A stretch of 64,000 nt of DNA from Neolewinella persica DSM 23188 (lineage in GTDB: Bacteria; Bacteroidota; Bacteroidia; Chitinophagales; Saprospiraceae). Below, piece after piece: positions 42,545 through 52,035 of this stretch (the stretch's first letter is position 1; every line of letters starts with the position of its first letter). A model generated the notes under the pieces. The model saw only the letters and a program-made list of their open reading frames with translations. It was not told the origin of the DNA and did not search any database. A program made the translations under genes and the position numbers. The stretch covers positions 38,790-102,789 of the forward strand of contig NZ_KB890413.1 in NCBI RefSeq assembly GCF_000373105.1, written 5' to 3'.

Positions 42545-45500
42545 ATGCGTTTTCTCTCCAGCTTTTGCGCCACTATCTTTCTGCTACTTCCCTGGGCTCT
42601 CACGGCCCAGTGTGGCCTTAGTGTCAATGCTGGCCCCGACGCTTTATTCTGCCCCGGTGGCGGCAGCACCCAACTAAATGGCAATATTTCCGGGCCGGGG
42701 TTGTCCGGCTTCTCGTGGAGTCCGACGGCCGGGCTCAGCGACCCCAACATCCTTAACCCGGTAGCTACCGTCGGTGGCCCAATGACCTATACCCTCACCG
42801 CTGAAGTTTTTGACCCTTCCACCAATAGCATCGTCAATGGTGACTTTTCGGCGGGTGTTTCGGATTTCACCACCGATTATAACCCTGGCTCCGGCGGAAC
42901 CTTCGGCTTACTTTCCGACGAGGGGGAGTACGTCGTCACTACCAACAGTAACCTGACGCATACCAACTTTGGGAACTGCCCCGACCACACCGGCGGAGGA
43001 AACATGATGGTCGTCAATGGCTCAGCCATCCCAAACGAAAACGTTTGGTGCCAAACCGTGGCAGTAACTCCTAATACCACCTACGCCTTTAACGCCTGGT
43101 TACAGTCCGTTAACCCCGACAACCCCGCCAGCCTGCAATTTTCAGTCAACGGCACACTGCTCGGCAATACCTTCCAGGCCAGTTCCTCCAACTGCCAATG
43201 GCGGGAGTTCACCGAAAGCTGGAGTTCCGGCAGCGCCGTTTCTGCCGAAATCTGCATCGTCAATCAAAACACCCAGCCAAGTGGCAATGACTTTGCCATC
43301 GACGACATCTTCTTCGGGGAAGTATGTACCCAAACCGATGAGGTCAATCTTGAGGAGGTCTTCCTCGACGCCGACGCCATCCCTACCGCCGATCTGCTCT
43401 GCGACGGCTTCGGCGGGGTCTCCACCATGCTCGATGGCAGCAATTCCTCCGGTGGCCCCAACACCTTCTACCAGTGGACCACCACCGATGGCAACATCGT
43501 CTCCGGTGCCACCACAACCACTCCCACCGTGAACGAACCAGGCACCTACGTACTCACCGCCAGGTACGACGACGGCGTGGCCTTTTGTACCGACCAGGTC
43601 ACCGTAGTAGTCAACCCCAACAGCGGTAATATCCCTACGGCGGATGCCGTCATCCTGGGGCCCATCAGTTGTTTCGACGATATGGGCATTTTGGGCATCG
43701 GCGGTTCTTCGGTGGGCAATGACTTCATCTACGACTGGTCGACCACCGATGGCAACATCGTTTCCGGTGCCACCGAAACAGAAGTTTTCGTGGATCAGAC
43801 CGGCACTTACCAACTCCTGGTTACCAATACCATCAGCGGGTGTTCGGAAACCGCCACGGTTATGATTACCGACAACCGGCAAGATCCAAACATTGACATT
43901 GTCGGCCCGGCACCGCTCACCTGCAACGACCCGACGCTGGAACTCGACGGCTCCGGCTCCGACGGCGGCACAGATTTTTCGGCCAGCTGGGCTACGACCG
44001 ACGGCAACATCGTTGCTGGTGGCAACACCCTCTCCCCTACCATTGACTCGGCCGGCACCTATCAACTGACGGTCACTAACGACGTCACCGGCTGTTCAGC
44101 GACCCGCTCCGTAATGGTCACCGTTAACCAACCCCAACTCACCGCCGCTATTGCAACGCCGGATACGCTGGACTGTAACCTGACGCAGCTTCGCCTGGAC
44201 GGTTCCGGTAGCCCTGGCAGCACCTTTGCCTGGACGACGACCAATGGCAATATCGTTAGCGATGCGGCCACCGCAACCCCCTTGATCGACGCGCCGGGGG
44301 AATACGAATTATTGATCCGCGACGCTGCCTCGGGGTGCGAAAGCAGGGCGCCCATCACCGTGCGCAGCGCGGCCATACGGCCGTCCGTTGCTCTTCAAAG
44401 TCCCCCACCCTTCACCTGCGGCCGCGCCCAAATCATGCTGGACGCCACGGCCAGTACCATTGGTACCGACATTTCCTACACCTGGACAGCAGCCAATGGC
44501 GGCGGCATCGTGAGCGACACCAATACCCTGCAACCAACCGTGACGGGGCCGGGAGATTACACGCTGCGCATCGTCAATAACGACAATGGTTGCTCCCGGG
44601 ACACGACCATCACCATCGGTGAAAACATCACACCACCCGACGCCGATGCCGGGGCCGGATTTACGCTAAGCTGCAGTAGTCCAGCCGATACACTCGACGG
44701 CACAGCCTCCAGCCAGGGGGGCGCTTTTGGCTATGTATGGACGACGGCCGACGGCCTGCTCCTGAGCGACACCAATTCCTTACGGCCCGTTATTGGCAGG
44801 GCCGGCACGTACCAAATCAGGGTACTTGATTCCGTCAACAGCTGCTTTTCGGTCGCTGAAGTAACGGTGCTGGAAGATAATAATGCCCCCGCCGTTACCA
44901 TCGCCCTGCCAGACACGCTCACTTGTCGGAATCCCACCCTCACGCTCAATGCAGCAGGTTCCGACTCCGGAGCGGACCTGACCATACGCTGGAACACCAG
45001 CGACGGGAACTTCGTCATGGGTACCGACGGCCTTAGCCCCACCATCGACGCCCCCGGCACCTACCAACTTACCGTCACTGACGAAACCAACGGCTGCCCT
45101 TCTACTCGCAACGTAACCGTTGCAGAAAACGTCGTAGCTCCCGCCACCGAAGCGGGCGATCCGTTGATTTTAACCTGCCGCGATCAGGAAGGAAGACTCC
45201 TGGCTACAAACCCCGGGGCCGGGTATTCTTACGCCTGGACCGGAAGTGATACCCCCCCCTTAACTGATGCCAACACACTGTCCCCACTGGTCAATAGCGC
45301 CGGCCGCTACTTTCTCGAAATTACCAACGACAATAACGGTTGTACCGCCATCGACAGTGTTGACGTAAGTGCGGACCAGGATAGCCCGGTATTGACAATT
45401 GCGCCCGGTCTCAGCGTGCTGACCTGCACCGACACCTCCCTACAACTTAACCCGGGAAGCACTTCTATCCCAGGCTTTAGCCATGTTTGGACCACTCCGA

Positions 45501-48500
45501 ATGGTAGCATCACCAGCCCCGACACCCTCCCGGAAATTTCCATCAACGAGCCCGGAGCATACACCTTATTGCTTACGAATGAGCGCAACGGTTGTGAAAG
45601 TGATAATACCATTTTGATCACGCAAGACACTACTTTGCCCACCGTTGAGGTGCTGCCAGCGGCCACGCTAAACTGTGACGTAGAGGAGGTAACATTGAAT
45701 CCTGGAAATTCCGACCAGGGCGATCCGTTCTCGGTCAGGTGGACAACTAATGATGGTATGATCCGACCGGGTACGGACCGAAACGACGCAGTGGCGGAAC
45801 TGGGTGGGACGTACCGGCTGACCATTACCAACTCGGTTACGGGGTGCGTTGATTCGGCGGAAGTTGTCGTATTACAAGATACTGTTCGCCCGGTGGCGGT
45901 CATCGCCGCCCCCATTGAGTTAACCTGTTTTAACCGGGCACAAAACCTGAATGGATCGGCCTCCAGTCAGGGGCCTGCAATTGCTTACGAATGGTCAACC
46001 AACAACGGCAATATCTCCGGTGGAAATAACCAACAAACGGTGGTGGTCAATGCGGCGGGCCGCTATCTGCTCACCGTCCGAAATACTATAAATGCCTGCG
46101 TAAGCAAGGATAGTGTGGCAGTAATTGCCAACCAACCAGCTCCTCCGGCAGATGCGGGAACGGGCGGCCTGCTTACCTGCCTGGATTCTACCATTGTTTT
46201 GGGCGGGGCCGCAGGTGCAGCGGACGGTTTGAGCTATGCCTGGACGACCATCAGCGGCGGCACCCCGGCAGCGGCGAACGTACCGCAGACAACCGCTACC
46301 GAGCAGGGAATGTATGAACTTCGGGTCACCAACGACAGCACCGGATGCTTTGCGCTCGACACCGCCATTGTCCGGCTCGACCGGGCTACGCCCAATGCCG
46401 TGATCCCTCCCGTCGGGCAACTTGATTGCGAAGTGCTGCAGCAAACGTTGGTCATCGGCATTCAACAACCTAACCTTACGTTTCTACCTTCCTGGAGTAC
46501 GGCTGACGGAAACATTCTCGATCCTGCCGAAGGTCAGGAAATCAGGGTAAACCAGGGCGGCACTTATCGGTTGTTGATGGTCAATCCAGAAAATGGTTGT
46601 CGCGATTCTACGGAATTGGTAGTAAGCCAGGATACCCTGCGGCCGCTGGCCGCCATTGCCCGGCCATTGGAGTTAACGTGTCGCACGCCCACCCAACAGC
46701 TTGACGGTACAGCTTCCAGCCAGGGTGCGGGGTTCAGCTATGCGTGGTCGACAACGGACGGGAATTTCACGGGCATTACTAACCAACTGAACGCCACCGT
46801 CGACGCGGCAGGACGCTACCGGCTGACCGTAAGGAATATCGGTAACGCCTGTGAGCGAACCGACATCGTTGACGTCGTCGTTAACCAGACGCCGCCTCCC
46901 GCAGACGCAGGAACTGAAAGCCTGCTTACCTGCTTGGATACCGTCGCCATTTTGGGCGGACCCGCAGGTGCAATGGATGGTTTGAGCTACACCTGGACCT
47001 CCCTCAGCGGCGGTACACCGGCAGCGACGGACGTACCACGAACCACCGCCAACGAGCAAGGAACGTACCAACTTCGGGTCACCAACGACAGCACCGGTTG
47101 CTTTGCGCTCGACACCGTAGTGGTAGGGGCTAACCTCGTTGCCCCGAATGCTTCAGTGCCTTCCGTCAGTCCACTTAATTGTACAGTGCGACAACGCACC
47201 CTAACGGCGGCGCCTCCGGCGCCCGGGCTAACCTACCTGCCCACCTGGAGGACAACGGATGGGAATATTGTTGGCCCGACGAACGGTTCATCAATTACCT
47301 TAGACCAGCGAGGCACCTACCATCTTTTACTGGTTAACCCAGAAAATGGTTGCATTGATTCTACCCGGGTTACGGTAGATGAGAACGTCGAATCTCCCCA
47401 GGCTTTTATCGGCTTCCCACTCAACCTCACCTGTCGAAATATGTCCGTGCAGTTAGATGGCCGATTCTCTTCTTCTGGTCCGAATTTCCGGTACCGGTGG
47501 TCTACTGAAGACGGAAACATCAGTTCAGGAGGTAATACCCTGGCACCTACGGTTACTGCTGCAGGCAACTATGTTCTTACGGTAACCAATGAGGACAACA
47601 ATTGCACCGCCGAAGACAACACGGACGTACAACAGTTCGATCAGCCCCCCGCACTAAGTGCTGGTATTCCTTCCACATTGACCTGCCTCTTAACGAGTTT
47701 GGAATTACCCGCCAGGCGCAGTGGACAGGGGCAAAATTTTTCTTACGAATGGACGACAGTGGATGGAAGTATCGTGAGCGGCAGCGACCGCCTGCGGCCG
47801 ATCGTCGATCAGCCCGGCACTTACGAGCTTACCGTCATTAATACCGACACCGAATGTAGGGCCACCCTTCCGGTGACTGTCGTTCAGGACATCACCCCAC
47901 CAACGGTTGAGCTGGGAGAAGACTTCGACCTTGGCTGCGAAGACGTACCGGTTAACCTGGCCGCCGTTGCCTCCGGTCCGACGCCTTTTTTCTACAGTTG
48001 GTCGACTGACAATGGCACCTTACTGGGCGGAACGGGTGCCGGTTCGCCGCTAATTCAGGGGCCGGGGACCTACCGTGTAACCGTTACCAGTCAGCGTAAC
48101 GGCTGCACCACATCAGCTGACGTCACGACCACCCAGGCTTTGCTCCTGGGCTTTGATTTTGAGCAAAGGGACCCCACTTGCCGATTACCGTTGGGCCGGG
48201 TCGAACTGGCGAATATCGAGGGAGGAACGCCGCCTTTCCTTTATGCATTGGGCAACCAGCCCTTCGTCGCAACGCCCTTTGCTGACAGTCTTTCTCCGGG
48301 GCGCTATCCATTGGTCGTGCAGGATGCTAACGGCTGTGAAGTCAGCAGTGAAACCACCATTCCTCCTGTCCCCGAGCTGGATCTTTTCGTTGATCCGCGA
48401 GCAGTCATTACCCTTGGAGAGTCATACTTTATCAATACACGGACTAATTTTGCTGATTCCAGCCTGACCGGGATCAGTTGGACGCCGGTCGACCCGCTGG

Positions 48501-48919
48501 ATTGTGCGGATTGTCTGCGGCCAATCGCTACGCCTACGACTTCCACCACCTTCACCGTCAGTATCCTCAGTTCGGGGGGGTGTGTGGCAACTGATAGTGT
48601 TGAGATCATCGTTGATGTACTCCGAGACGTCTACTTCCCTACAGCCTTCTCTCCTACCGGAGACGGAATCAACGACGTCTTTCTTCCCTTTGGTAATACG
48701 GACCGCATTATTATGATCCAGGATTTCACCGTCTTTGACCGATGGGGAGAATCCGTTTTCAATAACACTGATTTTCTGCCTAATGACCCGGCCAATGGCT
48801 GGGATGGAAGGCTGAATGGCCAGCCAATGAACCCCGCAGTATTTGTTTACTCGGCCACGGTATTGTTTGTGGACGGTAAGGTGGAGGTATTTAAGGGTGA
48901 CGTGGTTTTGATCAGGTAA
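42545..48919 (+). CDS. Giant repeat adhesin with T9SS type B (gliding motility) C-terminal domain
   Basis: 2124 residues. Signal peptide (about 1-20, ending LTAQ), an early Ig/jelly-roll-like region (to ~residue 265), then about 19 tandem Ig-like/PKD-type repeats of 75-90 residues. Each repeat has a first Cys (LTC or LNC), a central YxWxTxDGNI.SG strand, GTYxLxVxN and a second Cys (GC). After the repeats comes a SprB-like repeat (GGTPPFLYALG... VQDANGCE). The C-terminus (VYFPTAFSPTGDGINDVFLPFG, VFDRWGESVFNN, FVYSATVLFVDGK) is the T9SS type B domain. Repeats 11-13 and 14-16 form a duplicated three-repeat block. It is probably a surface adhesin. Three family A cores occur within the coding sequence. 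Confidence 0.92.
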   Translation: MRFLSSFCATIFLLLPWALTAQCGLSVNAGPDALFCPGGGSTQLNGNISGPGLSGFSWSPTAGLSDPNILNPVATVGGPMTYTLTAEVFDPSTNSIVNGDFSAGVSDFTTDYNPGSGGTFGLLSDEGEYVVTTNSNLTHTNFGNCPDHTGGGNMMVVNGSAIPNENVWCQTVAVTPNTTYAFNAWLQSVNPDNPASLQFSVNGTLLGNTFQASSSNCQWREFTESWSSGSAVSAEICIVNQNTQPSGNDFAIDDIFFGEVCTQTDEVNLEEVFLDADAIPTADLLCDGFGGVSTMLDGSNSSGGPNTFYQWTTTDGNIVSGATTTTPTVNEPGTYVLTARYDDGVAFCTDQVTVVVNPNSGNIPTADAVILGPISCFDDMGILGIGGSSVGNDFIYDWSTTDGNIVSGATETEVFVDQTGTYQLLVTNTISGCSETATVMITDNRQDPNIDIVGPAPLTCNDPTLELDGSGSDGGTDFSASWATTDGNIVAGGNTLSPTIDSAGTYQLTVTNDVTGCSATRSVMVTVNQPQLTAAIATPDTLDCNLTQLRLDGSGSPGSTFAWTTTNGNIVSDAATATPLIDAPGEYELLIRDAASGCESRAPITVRSAAIRPSVALQSPPPFTCGRAQIMLDATASTIGTDISYTWTAANGGGIVSDTNTLQPTVTGPGDYTLRIVNNDNGCSRDTTITIGENITPPDADAGAGFTLSCSSPADTLDGTASSQGGAFGYVWTTADGLLLSDTNSLRPVIGRAGTYQIRVLDSVNSCFSVAEVTVLEDNNAPAVTIALPDTLTCRNPTLTLNAAGSDSGADLTIRWNTSDGNFVMGTDGLSPTIDAPGTYQLTVTDETNGCPSTRNVTVAENVVAPATEAGDPLILTCRDQEGRLLATNPGAGYSYAWTGSDTPPLTDANTLSPLVNSAGRYFLEITNDNNGCTAIDSVDVSADQDSPVLTIAPGLSVLTCTDTSLQLNPGSTSIPGFSHVWTTPNGSITSPDTLPEISINEPGAYTLLLTNERNGCESDNTILITQDTTLPTVEVLPAATLNCDVEEVTLNPGNSDQGDPFSVRWTTNDGMIRPGTDRNDAVAELGGTYRLTITNSVTGCVDSAEVVVLQDTVRPVAVIAAPIELTCFNRAQNLNGSASSQGPAIAYEWSTNNGNISGGNNQQTVVVNAAGRYLLTVRNTINACVSKDSVAVIANQPAPPADAGTGGLLTCLDSTIVLGGAAGAADGLSYAWTTISGGTPAAANVPQTTATEQGMYELRVTNDSTGCFALDTAIVRLDRATPNAVIPPVGQLDCEVLQQTLVIGIQQPNLTFLPSWSTADGNILDPAEGQEIRVNQGGTYRLLMVNPENGCRDSTELVVSQDTLRPLAAIARPLELTCRTPTQQLDGTASSQGAGFSYAWSTTDGNFTGITNQLNATVDAAGRYRLTVRNIGNACERTDIVDVVVNQTPPPADAGTESLLTCLDTVAILGGPAGAMDGLSYTWTSLSGGTPAATDVPRTTANEQGTYQLRVTNDSTGCFALDTVVVGANLVAPNASVPSVSPLNCTVRQRTLTAAPPAPGLTYLPTWRTTDGNIVGPTNGSSITLDQRGTYHLLLVNPENGCIDSTRVTVDENVESPQAFIGFPLNLTCRNMSVQLDGRFSSSGPNFRYRWSTEDGNISSGGNTLAPTVTAAGNYVLTVTNEDNNCTAEDNTDVQQFDQPPALSAGIPSTLTCLLTSLELPARRSGQGQNFSYEWTTVDGSIVSGSDRLRPIVDQPGTYELTVINTDTECRATLPVTVVQDITPPTVELGEDFDLGCEDVPVNLAAVASGPTPFFYSWSTDNGTLLGGTGAGSPLIQGPGTYRVTVTSQRNGCTTSADVTTTQALLLGFDFEQRDPTCRLPLGRVELANIEGGTPPFLYALGNQPFVATPFADSLSPGRYPLVVQDANGCEVSSETTIPPVPELDLFVDPRAVITLGESYFINTRTNFADSSLTGISWTPVDPLDCADCLRPIATPTTSTTFTVSILSSGGCVATDSVEIIVDVLRDVYFPTAFSPTGDGINDVFLPFGNTDRIIMIQDFTVFDRWGESVFNNTDFLPNDPANGWDGRLNGQPMNPAVFVYSATVLFVDGKVEVFKGDVVLIR
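44413..44429 (-). repeat. Family A core within coding sequence
   Basis: CACCTGCGGCCGCGCCC, an exact match to the intergenic core, coding for TCGRAQ in repeat 5 of the adhesin. Confidence 0.6.
46201..46219 (+). repeat. Family A core within coding sequence
   Basis: GGGCGGGGCCGCAGGTGCA, identical to the single copy at 37039-37057, coding for GGAAGAA in repeat 12 of the adhesin. A diverged copy (GGGCGGACCCGCAGGTGCA, 46954-46972) is at the same place in repeat 15. Confidence 0.65.
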
Positions 48920-49052
48920 GTCCGGAAGTCCACCCAGACGAAGGCCTATTTTGTCAGCTTCTGCCTTGCGCCGGATTTTCATCAGAATATTACGCCTGAG
49001 ATCAGCGCATTAATCAAAGGCCTTATCTTTTCGCAGAAAACCTCTTTTCTGC

Positions 49053-49805
49053 ATGTACTCCAAGTTGCGCGGCATTTTACGGCTCTTCGTCTTTTTCTTC
49101 GGCACCCTGCTCTACGTGATCAGGTACCTGGCTAAAGCCTTAATTACTGGTCATGACGTGGATCGGGGGTTACGCTTACGGAAAGAATGGGTAGGGTACC
49201 TATTACGATGGATGGGCGTTCGGATCATGGTGGAGGGTACCTTGCCGGAAGGTGGTGGGTTACTCGTTTCGAATCACCGATCTTACCTCGACCCCGTGGT
49301 ATTACTCCGCGACGTACGGGCTATAGCCGTAGCGAAAAAAGAGGTACTGGACTGGCCGATCATCGGCTATGGTGCCCGTATATCCGGCGCTATTTTTGTG
49401 GACCGAAGTAATAAAGAAAGCCGTCATAAAACCAGGGAAGCCATTGGTGAGGTAATCCGAAATGGATATTTTATCATCAACTACCCCGAAGGAACAACGC
49501 ACGGAGAACTTAGAACCATTAGGTTTAACCCGGGAGCATTCGTTGAGGCAATGGAGGAAAAATCTCCCGTTTATCCCGTCGCCACAGATTTCCGGAACCC
49601 GGATGATGCCTGGGCCGGAGACGAGACTTTCCTGCCGCATTTCATTAGGTGTTTCGGTAAGCGACATACCGACGTCAGAATCAGGTACGGGCCACGTTTG
49701 CACGGAGACAGTGCCGAAGCGATCCTTGCGCAGAGCCAAGCGTTTATTGACCGGGCGCTGGAAGAATTTCGGGAAGAGTGGGAACGTTTGGATCTCTCTG
49801 ATTAG
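49053..49805 (+). CDS. plsC: 1-acyl-sn-glycerol-3-phosphate acyltransferase family protein
   Basis: 250 residues. N-terminal hydrophobic helix (FVFFFGTLLYVIRYLAKAL) followed by the PlsC motifs: NHRSYLDP (His75, Asp80 as the HX4D catalytic pair), GAIFVDR and YPEGTTHGE, with a further TIRFNPGAF. It transfers an acyl group to lysophosphatidate in phospholipid synthesis, or to a similar acceptor. It is probably bound to the inner membrane face. The gene follows the giant adhesin by 133 bases, on the same strand. I cannot tell whether this is the main PlsC or a paralogue. Confidence 0.88.
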   Translation: MYSKLRGILRLFVFFFGTLLYVIRYLAKALITGHDVDRGLRLRKEWVGYLLRWMGVRIMVEGTLPEGGGLLVSNHRSYLDPVVLLRDVRAIAVAKKEVLDWPIIGYGARISGAIFVDRSNKESRHKTREAIGEVIRNGYFIINYPEGTTHGELRTIRFNPGAFVEAMEEKSPVYPVATDFRNPDDAWAGDETFLPHFIRCFGKRHTDVRIRYGPRLHGDSAEAILAQSQAFIDRALEEFREEWERLDLSD

Positions 49806-50000
49806 AAGTGTACCCTCGGACCAACAATGCCAGAGCTTTATATGGAGGACCGACCGGACAGGGAGCTATTCTATTGGGTGGACTCAGTTTGGGGCGACGG
49901 TTATAATACTTCCAACGAAAGAAAGATTCACACTTAGCTGTTAAACCATGCTTTTATCGGCCGTGGTCAACCAATTTCAAAATTGGCCGTTTACACCCCC

Positions 50001-50729
50001 ATGTGCACTGTCACCTACTACCCCATCGCCCCCGATCATTTCCTATTTGCCACCAACCGTGATGAGTCCCCTAAGCGGGCGGCACAGGAGGTGGTCCGAA
50101 AAAAAATCAGCAACGGAAAGACCCTGCTGTTCCCCCGCGACACCGGTGCCAACGGCACCTGGATCGCCCTCTCGGATGCCAATCAACTCGTCTGTATACT
50201 CAACGGCGGCCGGATAAAGCATCGACATGAACCGCCCTACCGGCTCAGTCGTGGCATCATGGCCTTAGATTTCTTCGATTTTTGGAGCCTGGATGCCTTT
50301 ACCACAAACTACGATTTCAGCGGGATCGAGCCCTTCACTATGGTTATCTATGACGAAGGCCGGCTAGTAGCCTTATACTGGGACGAGGCAACCCTGGAAG
50401 TGCAAGAGCTGGACCCTACCGTCCGCCAGCTTTGGTCAAGCAGTACCCTTTATTCCCCAGCCCTGCAGAGTAAGCGTAAGCGATGGTTTTTTGATTGGGC
50501 CATGTTTACCAATTCCCCAACCCGCGAAGACCTGCTAACTTTCCACCAAACCGGTGGTAACGGGGACCCCGAAAATGACCTGGTAATGAACAGAGGCAAT
50601 GTAGTCCGTACCACCAGCATTACCAGTTTGGAAAAATCGCCAAAAACTTTTCACCTCCACCTGTTTCAGCTCATTAATAAGAAGTCAGACCAGAATTCAT
50701 TACGCATAGCGAAGCGCCATAAGCTGTAG
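50001..50729 (+). CDS. NRDE (TANGO2-like) family protein
   Basis: 242 residues from ATG 50001, preferred over TTG 49983. The start gives MCTVTYYP, so Cys2 becomes the N-terminal nucleophile expected of the NRDE/TANGO2 family. The family motif follows: FATNRDES (17-24), then WIALSDANQLVCILNGG. It is an Ntn-hydrolase-like fold; in eukaryotes the homologue affects Golgi and heme/lipid handling, but the bacterial reaction is unknown. The C-terminal part is less conserved. It converges on the MoxR-like gene with 18 bases between the stops. Confidence 0.82.
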   Translation: MCTVTYYPIAPDHFLFATNRDESPKRAAQEVVRKKISNGKTLLFPRDTGANGTWIALSDANQLVCILNGGRIKHRHEPPYRLSRGIMALDFFDFWSLDAFTTNYDFSGIEPFTMVIYDEGRLVALYWDEATLEVQELDPTVRQLWSSSTLYSPALQSKRKRWFFDWAMFTNSPTREDLLTFHQTGGNGDPENDLVMNRGNVVRTTSITSLEKSPKTFHLHLFQLINKKSDQNSLRIAKRHKL

Positions 50730-50747
50730 CACGATCAGGCGAAGAAT

Positions 50748-51842
50748 TTACTTCAACACCTCCCAAAGATCCTCCCAACCCTTCCGGTTCCGGACCACCA
50801 CATCAAGGTATTCCCGCCAGACTGGTTCGTCCTGCCCCCGGTCTTTAACGATGGCCCCGGTGAGGCTGGCGGCCAGAAACTCCGGTTCTAACCCACTACC
50901 AGAACCAAAGTGGTGGGTGAGGGCCCGGGACTGATTGACCACCGAAATTGCCTCGGCCGTTGAGAGTGTACTGCTGGGCATTTTTACCTGGGTGCGGCCG
51001 TCCTCCGTCCGGCCATTCCGTAGTTCCCGGAAGATGGTCACCAGGCGGGTAATTTCGGCGGCAACGTCTTTTTTAACCGGCGGTAGTTCCATTCCGGCTG
51101 CCGCAGCGGAGCTGCGGTCAGTAACGATACGCACTTCCTCTTCCAGGGTGGCTGGCAAAGGCAAAACAACCGTATTAAAGCGCCGCCGCAGGGCGCTTGA
51201 CAGTTCGTTGACGCCCTTGTCCCGGTCGTTTGCCGTAGCGATGATGTTGAACCCACGGACTGCCTGGACCTCCTTATTCAGTTCTGGAATCGGTAATATC
51301 TTTTCGGAAAGGATGGTGATCAGTGCATCCTGAACGTCGCTGGGAATCCGGGTAAGTTCTTCGAGGCGAACGATCTTACCGGCCTGCATCCCGGTCATCA
51401 CCGGGCTAGGTACCATGGCCGCTTCACTTGGCCCTTCAGCCAGCAGGCGGGCGTAGTTCCAACCGTAGCGGAGGGCGTCTTCGCTCATTCCGGCGGTACC
51501 CTGCACCAGCAGGGTGGAATCACCGCTGATGGCAGCAGCGAGGTGCTCGCTGACCCAGGTTTTGGCCGTTCCCGGCACTCCGACAAGCAGCAGGGCCCGG
51601 TCAGTCACCAGACTAGCTACAGCCACTTCGATCAGGCGGCGATCGCCGAAGTATTTTGGGGATATTTCCGTGCCGTCTGCCAGCGTTTCCCCCAGCAGAT
51701 AATCTACCACAGCGCGGGGACTGAGGTTCCAGCCCGTGGGCTTAACGCCTTTGTCCTGATTTATTAATGCCTTTAGCTCGGCGGCGAAGGCGGTTTCGGC
51801 GTGGGGGCGTAGGATGGAAGGGGTGGAAGAGCGTTTAGCCAT
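50748..51842 (-). CDS. MoxR-type AAA+ ATPase
   Basis: 364 residues from ATG 51842 (MAKRSSTPS). Walker A is GVPGTAKT (88-95), Walker B lies in IVRLEEL, sensor 1 in NIIATANDRDKG, and the arginine finger in SALRRRFN, as in MoxR-like ATPases. These work as chaperones that activate partner proteins, commonly VWA-domain proteins or multi-gene peptide or metal systems. No VWA gene or other standard partner is adjacent, so it appears as an orphan. The 5' leader carries a C/G-rich hairpin (CCCTCCCCACGGGGGAGGG, about 51880-51899) and T-run, then a CCCGACAA octamer array at 51990-52035. Confidence 0.85.
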   Translation of the reverse strand: MAKRSSTPSILRPHAETAFAAELKALINQDKGVKPTGWNLSPRAVVDYLLGETLADGTEISPKYFGDRRLIEVAVASLVTDRALLLVGVPGTAKTWVSEHLAAAISGDSTLLVQGTAGMSEDALRYGWNYARLLAEGPSEAAMVPSPVMTGMQAGKIVRLEELTRIPSDVQDALITILSEKILPIPELNKEVQAVRGFNIIATANDRDKGVNELSSALRRRFNTVVLPLPATLEEEVRIVTDRSSAAAAGMELPPVKKDVAAEITRLVTIFRELRNGRTEDGRTQVKMPSSTLSTAEAISVVNQSRALTHHFGSGSGLEPEFLAASLTGAIVKDRGQDEPVWREYLDVVVRNRKGWEDLWEVLK

Positions 51843-52035
51843 AAGAAAAGAAATGTTTGTCCCCAAAACCCCCTCCCCAACCCCTCCCCACGGGGGAGGG
51901 ACTTTTTTTTAAAACGCTGCGCGTTTTTCAGGCAGTTAATTGCTTCTGAAGAGATTGGTTTCAAAAAATACAATCGGGTTTTGTCACCCCCAACAACTCG
52001 ACAACCCGACAACCCGACAACCCGACAACCCGAAT

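Noticed and set aside
43142..44065. A 307-residue leftward open frame within the adhesin
   Set aside because: It is antisense to the Ig-like repeats and GC-rich; it is a compositional shadow.
49806..50000. A small gene between plsC and the NRDE gene
   Set aside because: Short frames exist but none has a start, length or composition beyond chance.
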